Origin: Tipula vernalis
Lineage: Eukaryota > Arthropoda > Insecta > Diptera > Tipulidae
Assembly: GCA_958295665.1 (NCBI GenBank)
Contig: OY282559.1
Location: 248,554,764 to 248,618,763 of the forward strand
DNA: 64,000 nucleotides
Direction of reading: 5' to 3'
Made by a program: the position numbers and the translations under genes. Positions 10,824 through 21,539 of this stretch are shown one piece after another (the stretch's first letter is position 1; each line of letters opens with the position of its first letter). The notes beneath the pieces are model-generated. The model was not told the origin of the DNA and did no database searches. It saw only the letters and a list, made by a program, of their open reading frames with translations.

Positions 10824-12515
10824 GGAAGCAGAGCCTTCTACAGTATAGAGATCAGCATGACGTACTTTTTAGAAGCCACTCAAAAGTGATATAACGTTTC
10901 ACTGATTTCCATAGGAATCCATAGTAAAAACGAAGGTGCGGCCAACACACGACTTTCTATTAGGAACAGCAAATTTTGAGAAATTTAATTTTTTTGTTAT
11001 ACATTTTTAATTTTCTTTTTTTTTATTTTGTTTTTATTTTGTAGAGAGGACACAGACTGAAATACTGACAGACTGACACGCAAAACAGATAAATCTCTAA
11101 GAATCTCAAGGTTCAAAATTTTCATGATTATTATACTTTATTTAACTTACGTAAAAGAAAGTAAAAATGGTGTTTTTTAAAGCATAAAAAAGCAAAAATA
11201 TTATAAAATTTTTATATAAAAGTTTTCTACATACCTTTAACAGCAATATACAAGATGGCTGTATTGGTATTAAATAAATATTAATTGCAGAAATATTAAA
11301 ATTAAATTATTTCTAAAATATATTTTTCGAACTTTCATTTTAAAAATTACATCAAAGTTGGTTCTGACGAATTAAAATAATACTTGCTAAATTTATCTTT
11401 AGTTTTTCTAGTGTACGTAAGATGTCTAAAATGTTTACAGAAAAATACGAAAAAAAATTATTTAATCACAAAAATATCACGTGCCATCACTGCCATTTAT
11501 GTAAAGTATTTTGACTTATGCTGTGTGCCTCAGAAGACTTTTCAAACTAAACTTTTGTAAAACCCAGTAGTTCATGCTATATTTCAATAGATGCCTCTAG
11601 GTTAAAAGTATTCAATTGTGGCTTATACCAGAGCACCCTGTATTTTATAGAGCCATAACCAAAAAATCTGAGCTAGTATAAGGGAATTAGAAACGACGAA
11701 AAAACGAAACTTTTTATAGTAAAACACACAAAACATATGGGAAATCACTTTTTTTCCTAAGACAAATTTTTAAATGAAAACTTTACAAATTCTTAATTAT
11801 GATTTCTGAGATACTTTCTGAAAGATGAGAAATTAATGTTTGAATTTTAACATATATGAATATCGTTTAAGTAAATCGTTTTCATTTTCTTGTAATTTTC
11901 TTGTCAAATTGAAATAAAAGCTTACTGCGATTCGTTTGGTCATTAAGTCAATATACATTACATAGATGGCAGTGATGGCCGTAAAAATTTGGAAAAATCG
12001 TACCAAAAATTACCACCTGGGGAAATTTCAAGTTCAAAAATTGTAGGAAAAGCAAAACAAATTCACAAAATATAGGAACGTGTGATAATTTTGCGATTAA
12101 ATAATTTATTTTCGTATTTTTCTGTAACCATTTTAGACATCTTACGTACACTAGTAAAACTAAAGATAAATTTAGCAAGTATTATTTTAATTCTTCCAAG
12201 CCAACTTTGATGTATTTTTCAAAATAAAGGTTCGAAAAAATATATTTCAGAAATAATTTAATTTTAATATTTCTGCAATTAATATTTACTTAATACCAAT
12301 ATGGCCTTCTTGTATATTGTTCTTAAAGATATGTAGAAAACTTTTATATAAACATTTTATAATATTTTTGCTTTTTTCATTGAAAAACTTGAAGCTAAAA
12401 AACACCATTTTTACTATGGATTCCTATGGAAATCAGTGAAAAGTTATACCACTAAAAAAGCTTCTAAAAAATACGTCATTATGATTATGGCTCTATACTC
12501 TAGAAGGTTCTGCTT
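10824..12515. repeat. Large imperfect palindrome (1.7 kb)
   Basis: The left arm 10824-11504 and right arm 11957-12515 are reverse complements over many blocks. Examples are TTTCCATAGGAATCCATAGT (about 10907) against ACTATGGATTCCTATGGAAA (about 12413), and CCATCACTGCCATTTATGTA (about 11483) against its inverse at about 11958. The left arm has about 200 extra bases (about 10930-11160). The 450-bp centre carries a dispersed repeat (11521-11630). No transposase frame is present. It looks like a foldback-type or MITE-like element. Confidence 0.8.
11521..11630 (+). repeat. Dispersed repeat copy 1 (110 bp)
   Basis: CTGTGTGCCTCAGAAGACTT through GCTTATACCA matches the reverse complement of 20794-20903 at high identity with no large gaps. 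It lies in the centre of the 10.8-12.5 kb palindrome. The partner lies just past the C-terminal end of the minus-strand gene at 21 kb, in the sense orientation, so the repeat may derive from the 3' part of that gene family. Confidence 0.8.
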
Positions 12516-12519
12516 ATAC

Positions 12520-13205
12520 TCAACTAAACTTTTTAAACGTCATTCAAATTTTATAAACAACTCAAAATATTGTAAAATTGTAAATTTTTTATTATGATGT
12601 TGTAATATTATAAAAAATTTAACGTTGTGCACTATAAAGCATGAAGCATTATGGAAAATGCATTTGGATTAAAGAAAGCACGATGGTGAGCCATTTTTAA
12701 AAATACAGGAATTGAAAATAAAAAATTGCGATAACCGCCTGTTGTGTAATGCACAATATTTGCATTAATAAGAGTTTTGAGGTGAAACCGTTTGAAGTAG
12801 TCTTAGCTGAATAATTCGATAATTTTAATAATGATGCAGATGATGAAACAGCTTACATAGATTAAGGAACCTTCCCATAGAAATAAATGTAATATAATAA
12901 AACAATATGAAATCAGTCTTTTATTTAAAAGTAATTCTTGCCTTTTAAAATTCAATATATTTCACCATATCCCCAGTTTTATTGTTATGTATTTATATGA
13001 AATACAAATACCATAAAACTGGACATATACTTTATGTACAGTTTGATGCCTTTTTTTAGTAGCTTCATATTTTTGTCTGTTGTATATTTTGTACATTTAG
13101 TAGTCAAATTAGTTGATATTTAAAATTCTTCGTGAAAACATGAACTACTCGTGTCGTATAAGTGATAAAGTTATTAAAAATAATTAGAAATTAAAGCCAA
13201 ATAGT
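12520..13205. other. AT-rich sequence upstream of the spliced gene
   Basis: No gene, repeat or convincing core promoter was recognised between the palindrome and the first candidate ATG at 13211. Confidence 0.5.
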
Positions 13206-13210
13206 TTAAA

Positions 13211-14420
13211 ATGCAACCAATTGAACGAAATAGTTCGCCTGTGCCAGTTTTTACAGATGAACAACAGGTATGTTTGATATCACATTTTTCTAAGGTTTAA
13301 ATGAATTAATTAAAATTAAAATTAATAAATATGTTTACACAGGGCATACCATTCACTGGAAAATTTAATTGATGAACAATCTGGTGATCCAAATAATTCT
13401 CCAAGCACTATAATCCCGCGAACCCCGTTAAATGAACGCCTATTTGTCCTCACGCTATCAAATGACAATCAGAGTTGTCAGTCACACCCTGATTGCGAAA
13501 TCCAAAATAAATCTAAAGATTTAACTTTAAAATTAGATGACGACGTTGATGTTGACATGAGTGGTAAGGTTTTTGCGCTTGAAATAATTTACTATTAAAG
13601 CTAATTTCAAAATCTTTTAGAATCATCAGTTTTCGATTCAGATCTTGATCCTGAATATATTCCACCAGAGGGCAATGGAAGAATGGTTGATTTATTACGC
13701 GATGGTAAAAACTTTATAACAAACGTTAACGTGGTATAATAATAATTATTAATTTTGTTAAAATCTTTTTTAGATTCTCCGCGTTGTTCAAAAACCTTAA
13801 CCAAAAAACGGTTAAGACATCCAGAAAACTGGAAAAAAAATTTGAGGAAAGCCAAATACCAAAAGGGAGAGCAGTTCACCAATAATTTCGAAGTGACTCG
13901 TAAACCGCGTCAAATAAAAGTCGGTTGCGGGGAAAATTGCCCTTATAGTTGCATTAAAGAATTCAATTCGACAGAGAGGAAGATTCTGTTTGATAGTTTT
14001 TGGAGTTTAAATTTCAAATCAAAAGGTGAATTTTTTGGAAAAATAGTGTATAGAGTTGCCGTGCAGCGGAAACGAACCAAAAACTTAAACTCGCGTAGAA
14101 AAAATACTTACCATTTTAATTTTCTCAAATCCGACAAACTGAAGAGAGTATGTCAAGTATTCTTTACTATTACATTAAACATCAATAAGTCACGAGTTCA
14201 CTATTATTTTGACCATTTAGTTGATAACCAAACAAAAACCTCAAAATCACCATCAAAAGGAAAACATGCAAAAAATGCATTACCAGGTAGCAAACTAGAG
14301 GAGGTTGCGACTCATATCAACAGTTTTGCTACTATGGATTCTCACTATTGCCGGTCTTCAACGAACAAAAAATATTTGGAACGTATCAAACGTTTAAAAA
14401 AACATAGTGAATTAGAGTAA
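13211..14420 (+). CDS. Spliced gene, N-terminal part of an arthropod transposon-like protein family
   Basis: Four exons with GT/AG borders are proposed: 13211-13267, 13343-13563, 13621-13704 and 13774-14420. Exons 2, 3 and 4 join in frame with exact phase (SG/ESSV..., RD/DSPRC...). Exon 1 (MQPIERNSSPVPV...) is one base out of phase with exon 2, so it may be wrong, or the gene may be damaged. Exon 3 is acidic (DSDLDPEYIPPE). Exon 4 has HPENWKKNLRKAK, a cysteine pair region CGENCPYSC, FDSFWSLNFKSKGEF, RVCQVFFTITLNI, SKGKHAKNA and SHYCRSSTNKKYL. This is the layout I know from many insect uncharacterised proteins that continue with an RNase-H-like C-terminal domain (probably DUF7869). Here it stops right after the SHYCR motif, so it is truncated or a domesticated short form. 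Function unknown; DNA binding is only a guess. Confidence 0.6.
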
Positions 14421-14750
14421 AATTTAAAATTTTTTAATAGCAATTTTATGCCAAGTTATACAATTTTAATTTAAGCTATATCCAATTTCCCGCTATATTA
14501 CATATTAATAATTGGATATAGTGTTTACTGAAAATATCATAAATGACATTTTTTTATTTATCTACCTTATTAATGACAGGATAAAAATTTAATAAATTGT
14601 TATGTGTTACTGATTAGTTCGGGAATCCGGCAAATGTAAAATCGTTAAGCTAGCATACCAAATAAGAAAGATATAATCGGTTAAATTTCCATTTTCGTTT
14701 TTCTCAAAACTATGGTTTTGGCGCTTAGCGGTCTATAGTCCTGGGCCGAC
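14421..14750. other. 3' flank of the spliced gene
   Basis: AT-rich. It contains a small stem-loop (CTATATCCAAT at 14477-14487 and ATTGGATATAG at 14511-14521). No further exon of the upstream gene was recognised, which supports a real C-terminal truncation. Confidence 0.45.
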
Positions 14751-14754
14751 GTTG

Positions 14755-15530
14755 TGTTACTTAAACTTCATGAGCGTATTTACGTGATTCATACAGAGCT
14801 TCTGGAACTATATGATTTCGGGTCCAGGCTCACCAGTTCATCCGGTGAAGTGAACTTTGTAACTGCCAGTCGGTCTTGTTCTCCTGGTCGCATATTTTGT
14901 GTAAGTATGAAAATTAGTTCCGAATCTGGAACAGGATTTTCCATTTGTAACGATAAGGATAAAATAGTGTGATAGAAATCAATAAATTTTTCGTTTGGTC
15001 GTTGCTTTATTGATTTTATACTTCGTCTTATCTCAAGATCTGTTCGTCTATCAGCAAATCTTTTAATTAGTTCAGATTTAAGCAATGGCCAATCAGCATT
15101 CCCGTGCTTCTGGATGAAATCCCAATACCAGTCAACAGCGGTTCCTTTAAGGAAGTAGCTCATATCATGGCAAGCTGTTGCAAATGAATGCAATTAGCCA
15201 TCGCTTGATGCTCAGCCATGCGTATAAATTTCTTTACTAATTTCTTTACTAACTAAATTAAATTGGCCAATTTGTAGGATCTCGTTGAAAAGGGTGAAAT
15301 GATTCTTGGTTATATAAATTTTGATTAGGAACAAAATAATCGGAAGAACTTACAGGTGGTTTAGGTTTTGTTTGGTCCCATATGGGTAATTTTCTGGAGA
15401 AGATGTGCAGAGTTGGTCTATCGCTAGTTTCATTTACTAATTTGGATGAACGCCTAGCTGATGATTTATAGTTCACAACATTCCGACGTTCATCTGTTCT
15501 ACTGTGAAAAGGAACTGGTCCATTAGGCAT
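14755..15530 (-). pseudogene. Gypsy-type retrotransposon gag
   Basis: Two minus-strand blocks separated by a frame break. The upstream block 15530-15258 (PNGPVPFHSRTDERR...) is a basic, proline-rich N-terminal gag segment. The downstream block 15190-14789 carries the retrotransposon gag core: YFLKGTAVDWYWDFI, WPLLKSELIKRFADRRTDLE, RPNEKFIDFYHTILSL and ILTQNMRPGEQDRLA. This pattern of hydrophobics around W-W-F and 'RF..R..D' is that of the Retrotrans_gag domain of Ty3/gypsy elements. No zinc knuckle or pol follows to the left, and no LTR pair was identified, so this is an isolated gag remnant. Confidence 0.8.
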
Positions 15531-15991
15531 GTTCTGGGTGTCCGGTGGTTTGTTCTATGGCACTGGTTGTGGCCAAAAATATTTATACGATGTACATAAA
15601 CGAACAACAACTATGATTATGGTACGACCACCCAATTCTATTTATATGTGGTCGGAAATTTATTATAGTTTTTTAACACTTTAATTATTACACTATTAGG
15701 AATAAAATCCACCACCACGATAAGTCACGAGAAAAAAAATGATTTTTAATTAGTATATAATTTATTTTATCACTTTTGTTAATTTATTATTTTATAATTT
15801 TTAGGGAACGCTGAGTAATGGACGATGCGGTTTTTTTGTGTCTGACAAATCGAACGAGAAAAAAAATAATATGTTATTTTACGCGCGGAATTTTTTGACA
15901 GTTATTTTGTTTTCTGACGTTGACATCAGTGATGCCAACATAAATGAATGCCGGTGTGCTTATGTAGATAAGATTGAATGTTATGTATGCG

Positions 15992-16200
15992 CACCAATAT
16001 ACGTGAAGCTGCGTACATGCTATACTTTTCTGGTGAAAAAATGTACACCACGAAGTTAGCTTTATGAGTTGAATTATTTCCAACTAGAACAAAAAGTTCA
16101 CCAGGGTAACCAATTTTAACTAAAAATTTTTCTATTTTGCTAACTTCGTGGTGTACATTTTTTCACCAGAATTGGAGCATGTACGCACCTTGATTGGTAT
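15992..16200. repeat. Inverted repeat with about 65-bp arms
   Basis: Arms 15992-16060 and 16139-16200 are reverse complements over GGTGAAAAAATGTACACCAC, GAAGTTAGC and the outer GCGTACATGC. A spacer of about 78 bp separates them. Reading inward, both arms encode the same short C-terminus (...VKKCTPRS then stop), which follows trivially from the inversion. Probably a palindromic non-autonomous element or two inverted ends of one. Confidence 0.75.
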
Positions 16201-16897
16201 ATTGTGGCTATGAACGAGTGATGAATATTTGAATAAATGAATTGCGTGAGTGAGTGAGTCGCTACAGTTTTGTTCCATTTGCGACGTAATTTATGATATT
16301 TCGGATTATCTGTCTGATTCGCTCTAGGACTGAGAGCTAATTTCACTAGTAGGCGTACATTCGTTAGTTTGCAAATTAGGGCTTACTAATTGTGTATTAA
16401 CTCATCTAAATTACTTTCATTGTTTCCTTTGTTGTACTTATTAATGAACTCAATCAGTTGAGTGCATGTTTCTTGGAGCTCCTTGACCTCAAGTGTTACT
16501 ACTGTGGAATATTCGATATATTTTCTTTTACGTTAACTTTTTTGATTTCTAGAGTGTTTTCGATTTCCGAATAAAGTTGTCTGGTCTCGGATTTTTTCGG
16601 GCAGAGGTCAATGGTATATTGGGAGCTAACACAAGCTAGCGCTTCAGTATAGTTCATTTAAATTACTAAGGGGACTATCCCCGTTAATGTCACGAACCTC
16701 ACATTTTAAAGTAAACTCGTCATGAGCCAGAAGATCGGGTTCATCATTATTGATTTTTAAGAAAATGGGGAAAAAATTAATATGCAATTATGTATTGCAA
16801 CGAAGATAAAAGAAATATCTAAATAAAGAAAATAATAAACCTTAATAAATTTGGATGCTTTTATGTAATTCAAATAACGATACAAAAAATTAATTAT

Positions 16898-17544
16898 ATT
16901 AATCATTTATTCAGAGCTTTGATGTGGTCATAATTTTTTGCCGCCTAAGGCTCAGGGAGTGGGGTGGGGTTTATCAAAGATTAATAAATGCTAGTAGACC
17001 ACATGAATTGGGATTCGAGATAGGACATACACGGACAGAAACATCTAGGAATGAGAATCAAGGATCTACCTAACAGAACCGACTGCACCACACTTACCAA
17101 ATAATCCTTAAGTGACTACTTTTAGCCTCTCATCCTAAAAAGCGATAATATGTAAGCGAACGAGAAACGAAAATTTAAACCGTTATTCTTAGTGAAAATA
17201 AATCCAAAATCAAGTAATAATAAACCTATTAATTGATTTTGGATTTATTTTCACTAAGAATAACGGGTTTAAATTTTCGTTTCTCGTTCGCTTACAAATT
17301 ATCGCTTTTCAGGATGAGAAGCTAAAAGTAGTCACTTAAGGATTATTTGGTAAGTCGGTTCTGGTAGGTAGATCCATGCCTTGATTCTCATTCCTAGGTG
17401 TTTCTGTCCATGTATGTCCTATCTCGAATCCCAACTCATGTGGTCCACTAGCATTTATTGTTCTTTGACAAACCCCACCCCACTCCCTGAGCCTTAGCCG
17501 GCAAACAATTATGACCACGTCAAAGCTCTGAATAAATGATTAAT
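16898..17544. repeat. Near-perfect 647-bp palindrome (hairpin)
   Basis: The left arm 16898-17213 and right arm 17233-17544 are reverse complements at roughly 93 percent. There are only two visible small indels: about 10 extra bases in the left arm near 17085, and 5 extra in the right near 17378. The spacer is just 19 bp. The arms meet at CCAAAATCAA / TTGATTTTGG and end at ATTAATCATTTATTCAGAGC. No transposase, no clear target duplication and no convincing coding frame exist inside. A transcript through it would fold into a dsRNA hairpin of over 300 bp. Confidence 0.9.
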
Positions 17545-19560
17545 AATTTCAGTGATGAACTGCACTATTCCAGAACCGATTACCTATTGGTATTCGCTGA
17601 TTCACCACTAGTTCGTTACTTACTTTTACATATACCTAATAACTGCAAATCAATGACCATACTTCTTAATTTCCACACCGAGCACGAAGTGCCAATCTAG
17701 GTCTCTAATCTACAAAATGAATATAGGCTGGTCAAAATAAACCTCAATCTAGCTTTATATAGAATAATAATCCTTGCCCAAATAAGGCTTTTGAAATTTT
17801 ATTCCTTTTATTAATTTTACATCAGAACTAGTTTAACCTATAACAAAAATCTGCATTAATTTTCTTCGCTGAACACTTAATTATATTGTACAACCTAATG
17901 GTAGGTCATTAAATATTATCAATTTACGTAGTGCTACGTTATTCGGCATAGTTCCAGCTGTTAGTTTTTGTACTGAACATTTTAAATTTCAATTTTATAA
18001 ATTTTATTTTTTTTTTTTTAATTCTAGTACTTCAAGAAATTTCGATTTTTATTTATGTTTATTTAAAATACAATAATAGATAAATATATTACGTAATATT
18101 ATAATAGTTTATTTATATACTATTTGAATAGATTATTATTAGTTATTTAAATTAAATCGTGCCTCCAAGCCATTTTTTTAAGTATGGAGGTCACTAAAAT
18201 ATTTCAATTTCTTAAAACTCGTTTTTGTTCTATTGAAAATAAACTAATAAAAAATAATTTAAAAAATGGGGCGCATTTGAAACACATATTTTGCATGATT
18301 ATGATTAGCCAATTGGGTATTACAAATGGGATGATGATCATTAGAACAAACATAAAGAATTATTAGGTTCAACAATTAAATAATGCCGAACAAGGCGATA
18401 TTTTGAGAGGACATTTTAAGCCTGATAAAAATAGTTCCCGTCAAGACCTATAACCATACATTAATATTTTTAAATGCCGGTAAGAAAATGACTAACGTTA
18501 AAGGAACATTTAAAAAAAAAAATCGAATGACCGATGAAGAAACAACCAACTGATGGAAGAAAACCCTAAGCGAAATCATTCTAGCTCTAAAAAGCCTTAT
18601 TGTTAGATAAATCTTTAGACTACATAAATCTGCCCAAACATTTGGAATAAACCGACCCGGATAAAATCAGATAATTTCAATATTTTTTCGAATTTCGTGT
18701 TTCAGTCACTGATAATTCTGAGTTGAAACAAATCAATATCTAATTTTCGACCGGTTCTCCGACCGAGATCATCGATTCCATAAACAAAATTTTTAAAAAA
18801 TGTGATTTAATCAAATAGGTGTTTGGATGTTTATTTTATCTTTATTGACGCACTATATTCGAGTCAGGTGTTTATCATACAAGTATAATAATACAAGTTT
18901 AGTTACTCTCTTTGCAATTACATATTATTATTTCACGTATCTGTAAGGAATTCGAATGTCATTTTGTTTACTCTAGTTACTTTCAGTTGCAAACGAAGTG
19001 TACATGATGATGATCACGTATAAGTGAATGAAACCGGTCGAAAATTATTTATTTTTTTTTTTTATTGTGAAATTAGATATTGGTGTGTTTCACCTCAGAA
19101 TTATTAGTATGGCTGTTAATGCTTTCACAGTGATTCTCGACGAAAAGAGACGATTCTTGTCTAGTCTCGATGTTAAAACGATTTTGGTTAATCGGAATTT
19201 GTATCAGCTAACTAAAGTCGTTCTTTACCATCCGCTACTCTTAATATGAGTTAAAAAATGCTTATTGAAATGCTTGCGATACAAACAGCTAAATTGATCC
19301 AATTTGAAATTACTTGACTATCGCGCAATATTGCACGAACTTGAGTCACTTATTTGGAATTGTACGTTTATAAATTGTAATGTCGAGCAAGCCATTGACA
19401 AATGTTATGAAATTCTATACGGGTTTATGAAACGGGGCAATCGTTCTTAAAAGATAGTTCTGCTAACAAGCTGAATAGAACTATCTCATTTAAATAAAAA
19501 AAAAATTGTTTAATAAAACTAGGTCGAAGATTAATATTTATTTATTGTAGTTTATTAGTT
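17545..19560. other. Non-coding AT-rich sequence, nothing recognised
   Basis: Open frames at 18184-18366 and 19028-19249 show no domain and no splice-compatible neighbours that I could identify. No repeats beyond simple runs. Confidence 0.5.
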
Positions 19561-19572
19561 TTTGTGTACATT

Positions 19573-19930
19573 ACACCAGAAATCCCATTTTAGAAAACCC
19601 AAGTTTTCTATATATAATTCGCACCATTAGGATTGTGCAATTTTGTGCCTGTAATTAGAAAATTTGTGTATAGCGTACTTTAGGAAATAGGATGGGATTT
19701 CTCACGGGATTATCACACCAGAAATCCCTTATATACCGTTTACATAATAAAACATATTTTTCGGTGTATTATGATTGTGCAAAATTGTGCGTCACTAAAC
19801 TTACCTTGAAAATAGTTTATATTGGCCAGAATCGGCCATAGATCATCCACAATTGATCAAAATCGCGTTTTTTCGAAGAGGTTATACGGGCGATTTCCAG
19901 AAATCCCACCCCCAGTGATTTTAAAAAAAT
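19573..19930. repeat. Degenerate direct repeat of about 142 bp
   Basis: ACACCAGAAATCCC recurs at 19573 and 19715, each followed about 55-60 bp later by GATTGTGCAAnnTTGTGC. A third partial copy (TTCCAGAAATCCCACC) occurs near 19894. GGGATTTCT/AGAAATCCC also pairs as an inverted repeat around 19694-19728. Origin unknown. Confidence 0.5.
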
Positions 19931-20000
19931 CGCCCGTCATCGATTTTGATTATTCCAAATGGATTTCCCACAATGCTTCGCGCTTTGCTATGCATTAACG

Positions 20001-20516
20001 TTAAAGTTTCTTTCTACTACGGTTAAGTTGCCTTTTCTTACTAACGGTGTGATAATAGCTACCGGGTCTAATGAACATTTGTATATATTCACTGTTACCT
20101 AATAGAAAAAATCCATGAGGTGGGAATGTTTGTTTGCGATATAATTGACTATTCCGTAGGACTCTTTGGTCATGTACAGAACCCGAGTATACACAACAAA
20201 TACTAATAAATTTACCAGAACTATCGCATACTGCCATTAAATTAATGTTCTAATCAAGTTTAGGATTCATATATTGACTGTGTATTGCAGTCGGTACAAC
20301 AATTTTTATGTGGTATACATCGATAGCACTTAACGCTTTCGAAAATAATGAAATGGCCGATCGTCGATTAAATTGTTCGCCGATAAGACTATATGGAAAA
20401 ACTAACTTGGAAATTTGACTAACTTTAGTGCGAGCTTTACAAACATCAAGAATTTTGGGAACAATTGTTCTCACAGAATATCTTGATAAATTGAAAATTA
20501 TACCAGTGACCATATA
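20001..20516 (-). pseudogene. PIF/Harbinger (HARBI1-like) nuclease fragment
   Basis: One minus-strand frame from 20513 to 20001, broken only by a TAG near 20248 (just after YMNPKLD). Motifs of the DDE_Tnp_4 nuclease are visible. The first Asp is in LSAIDVYHIKIVVPT (usually AIDGxHI). The second region is NINLMAVCDSSGKFI, SGSVHDQRVLRNSQLYR and GFFLLGNSEY (normally LLGDSGY). The N-terminal helical part is present only partly and the C-terminal Glu region (VERAFG-type) is missing. A truncated, inactive copy, unrelated in sequence to the other Harbinger copies here. Confidence 0.85.
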
Positions 20517-20793
20517 GCCCGCTCTTCACTGGCCAGCCAATATAGAAACACAGAAACACGGAATTTTATTTAAAATTTGAAACCTTTAAAAGTTTGATGT
20601 TGAGCGAAGAGACCGCAAATTTTATTAAGCGAATTAGCAGACACTGAAGTGTTTGCGGATGTAAGCATTATCATTAGCAAACATATGCTTGTAAATTTCA
20701 GTTTTGTTATAGTTTCTTGTTACCTACAAATAAAATAAAAATAATACTGCAACAAACCTTCACAAATTAAATATACATATAAAAAGTTTAGTT

Positions 20794-20903
20794 TGGTATA
20801 AGGCACAGTTGAATACTTTTAACCTAGTGACATCTATTTAAATATTGCATGAATTACTGGGTCTCACAAAAGTTTAGTTTGAAAAGTCTTCTGAGGCACA
20901 CAG
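20794..20903 (-). repeat. Dispersed repeat copy 2 (110 bp)
   Basis: Reverse-complement match of 11521-11630. It sits immediately past the last recognisable codons of the minus-strand transposon-like gene, so it is probably that gene's terminal or 3' untranslated part. Confidence 0.8.
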
Positions 20904-20969
20904 CATTAATATCAAATATGAAAATTTCACCGCATTTTTTTTTTTTTGCAATAGAGAAAGACAAGTTTC

Positions 20970-21531
20970 TTCTGCTACTCGTAGCGTTTGTATATAGTTT
21001 CATATCCCTATTTTTCGACTCAAAAAGCACACAAAAAGATGTCTTATAGAGCCCGACTGTACTACAACCTGAGGATAATGAGTTATGAGATGGTGTTTTG
21101 ATTTAAGCTTTTTTTTTAAATACGTCACATACATTGACTGATGTTTTTGAATTAATTGAGACAGCATAATAAAACAAACATATTTCCAAATTTTGTCATC
21201 TCGTTTGACCAAATCGCCAACAAAACACGTGAAGAAATGAAGCATTGTTGTGCTTTAAGTGACCTGGTTTCATTGCTTCACATCTATTTTGATACTCGAT
21301 TTCATCAAAACTAAAATTCCGCATTCGATAGTTAAATGTTTCTAAATCAAACGTTCGTGTAACGTTTATAAAATAATCAAGGGAGCATCATGCATAATAA
21401 CTACTAAATAATTTTTAGTGACTTGAAATGATGGCATTTTACTAAAAACACAATCACCTAAAATGCCAGTAAGTTCATAATTATTCAGAGATAATTGATC
21501 GTTATAGGAATTAATATTTCTCATTAGATTG
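20970..21531 (-). pseudogene. 3' part of a transposon-like arthropod gene, cut by the Merlin insertion
   Basis: Minus strand, in frame pieces. First TLAENANLMRNINSYNDQL, then TGILGDCVFSKMPSFQVTKN and LVVIMHDAPLI (about 21556-21370). Next come RTFDLETFNYRMRNFSFDEI (about 21350) and, after another shift, MLHFFTCFVGDLVKRDDKIW, then LKSKHHLITHYP and SGSIRHL (21245-21000). The order 'TGI...CVF...F.V..N..VDIMHD', 'FTLE..N.RI..F.Y', 'GDLVP.....W', 'KHH...HYP' is that of a large, poorly described insect/arthropod protein family usually linked to transposons. At least two frameshifts make this copy non-functional. The 5' part lies beyond the Merlin at 23282 and higher. Confidence 0.65.
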
Positions 21532-21539
21532 GCGTTTTC

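Noticed and set aside
14477..14521. Stem-loop after the spliced gene, terminator-like
   Set aside because: Eukaryotic context; only 11-bp stem, and no role expected for such a hairpin in polymerase II termination.
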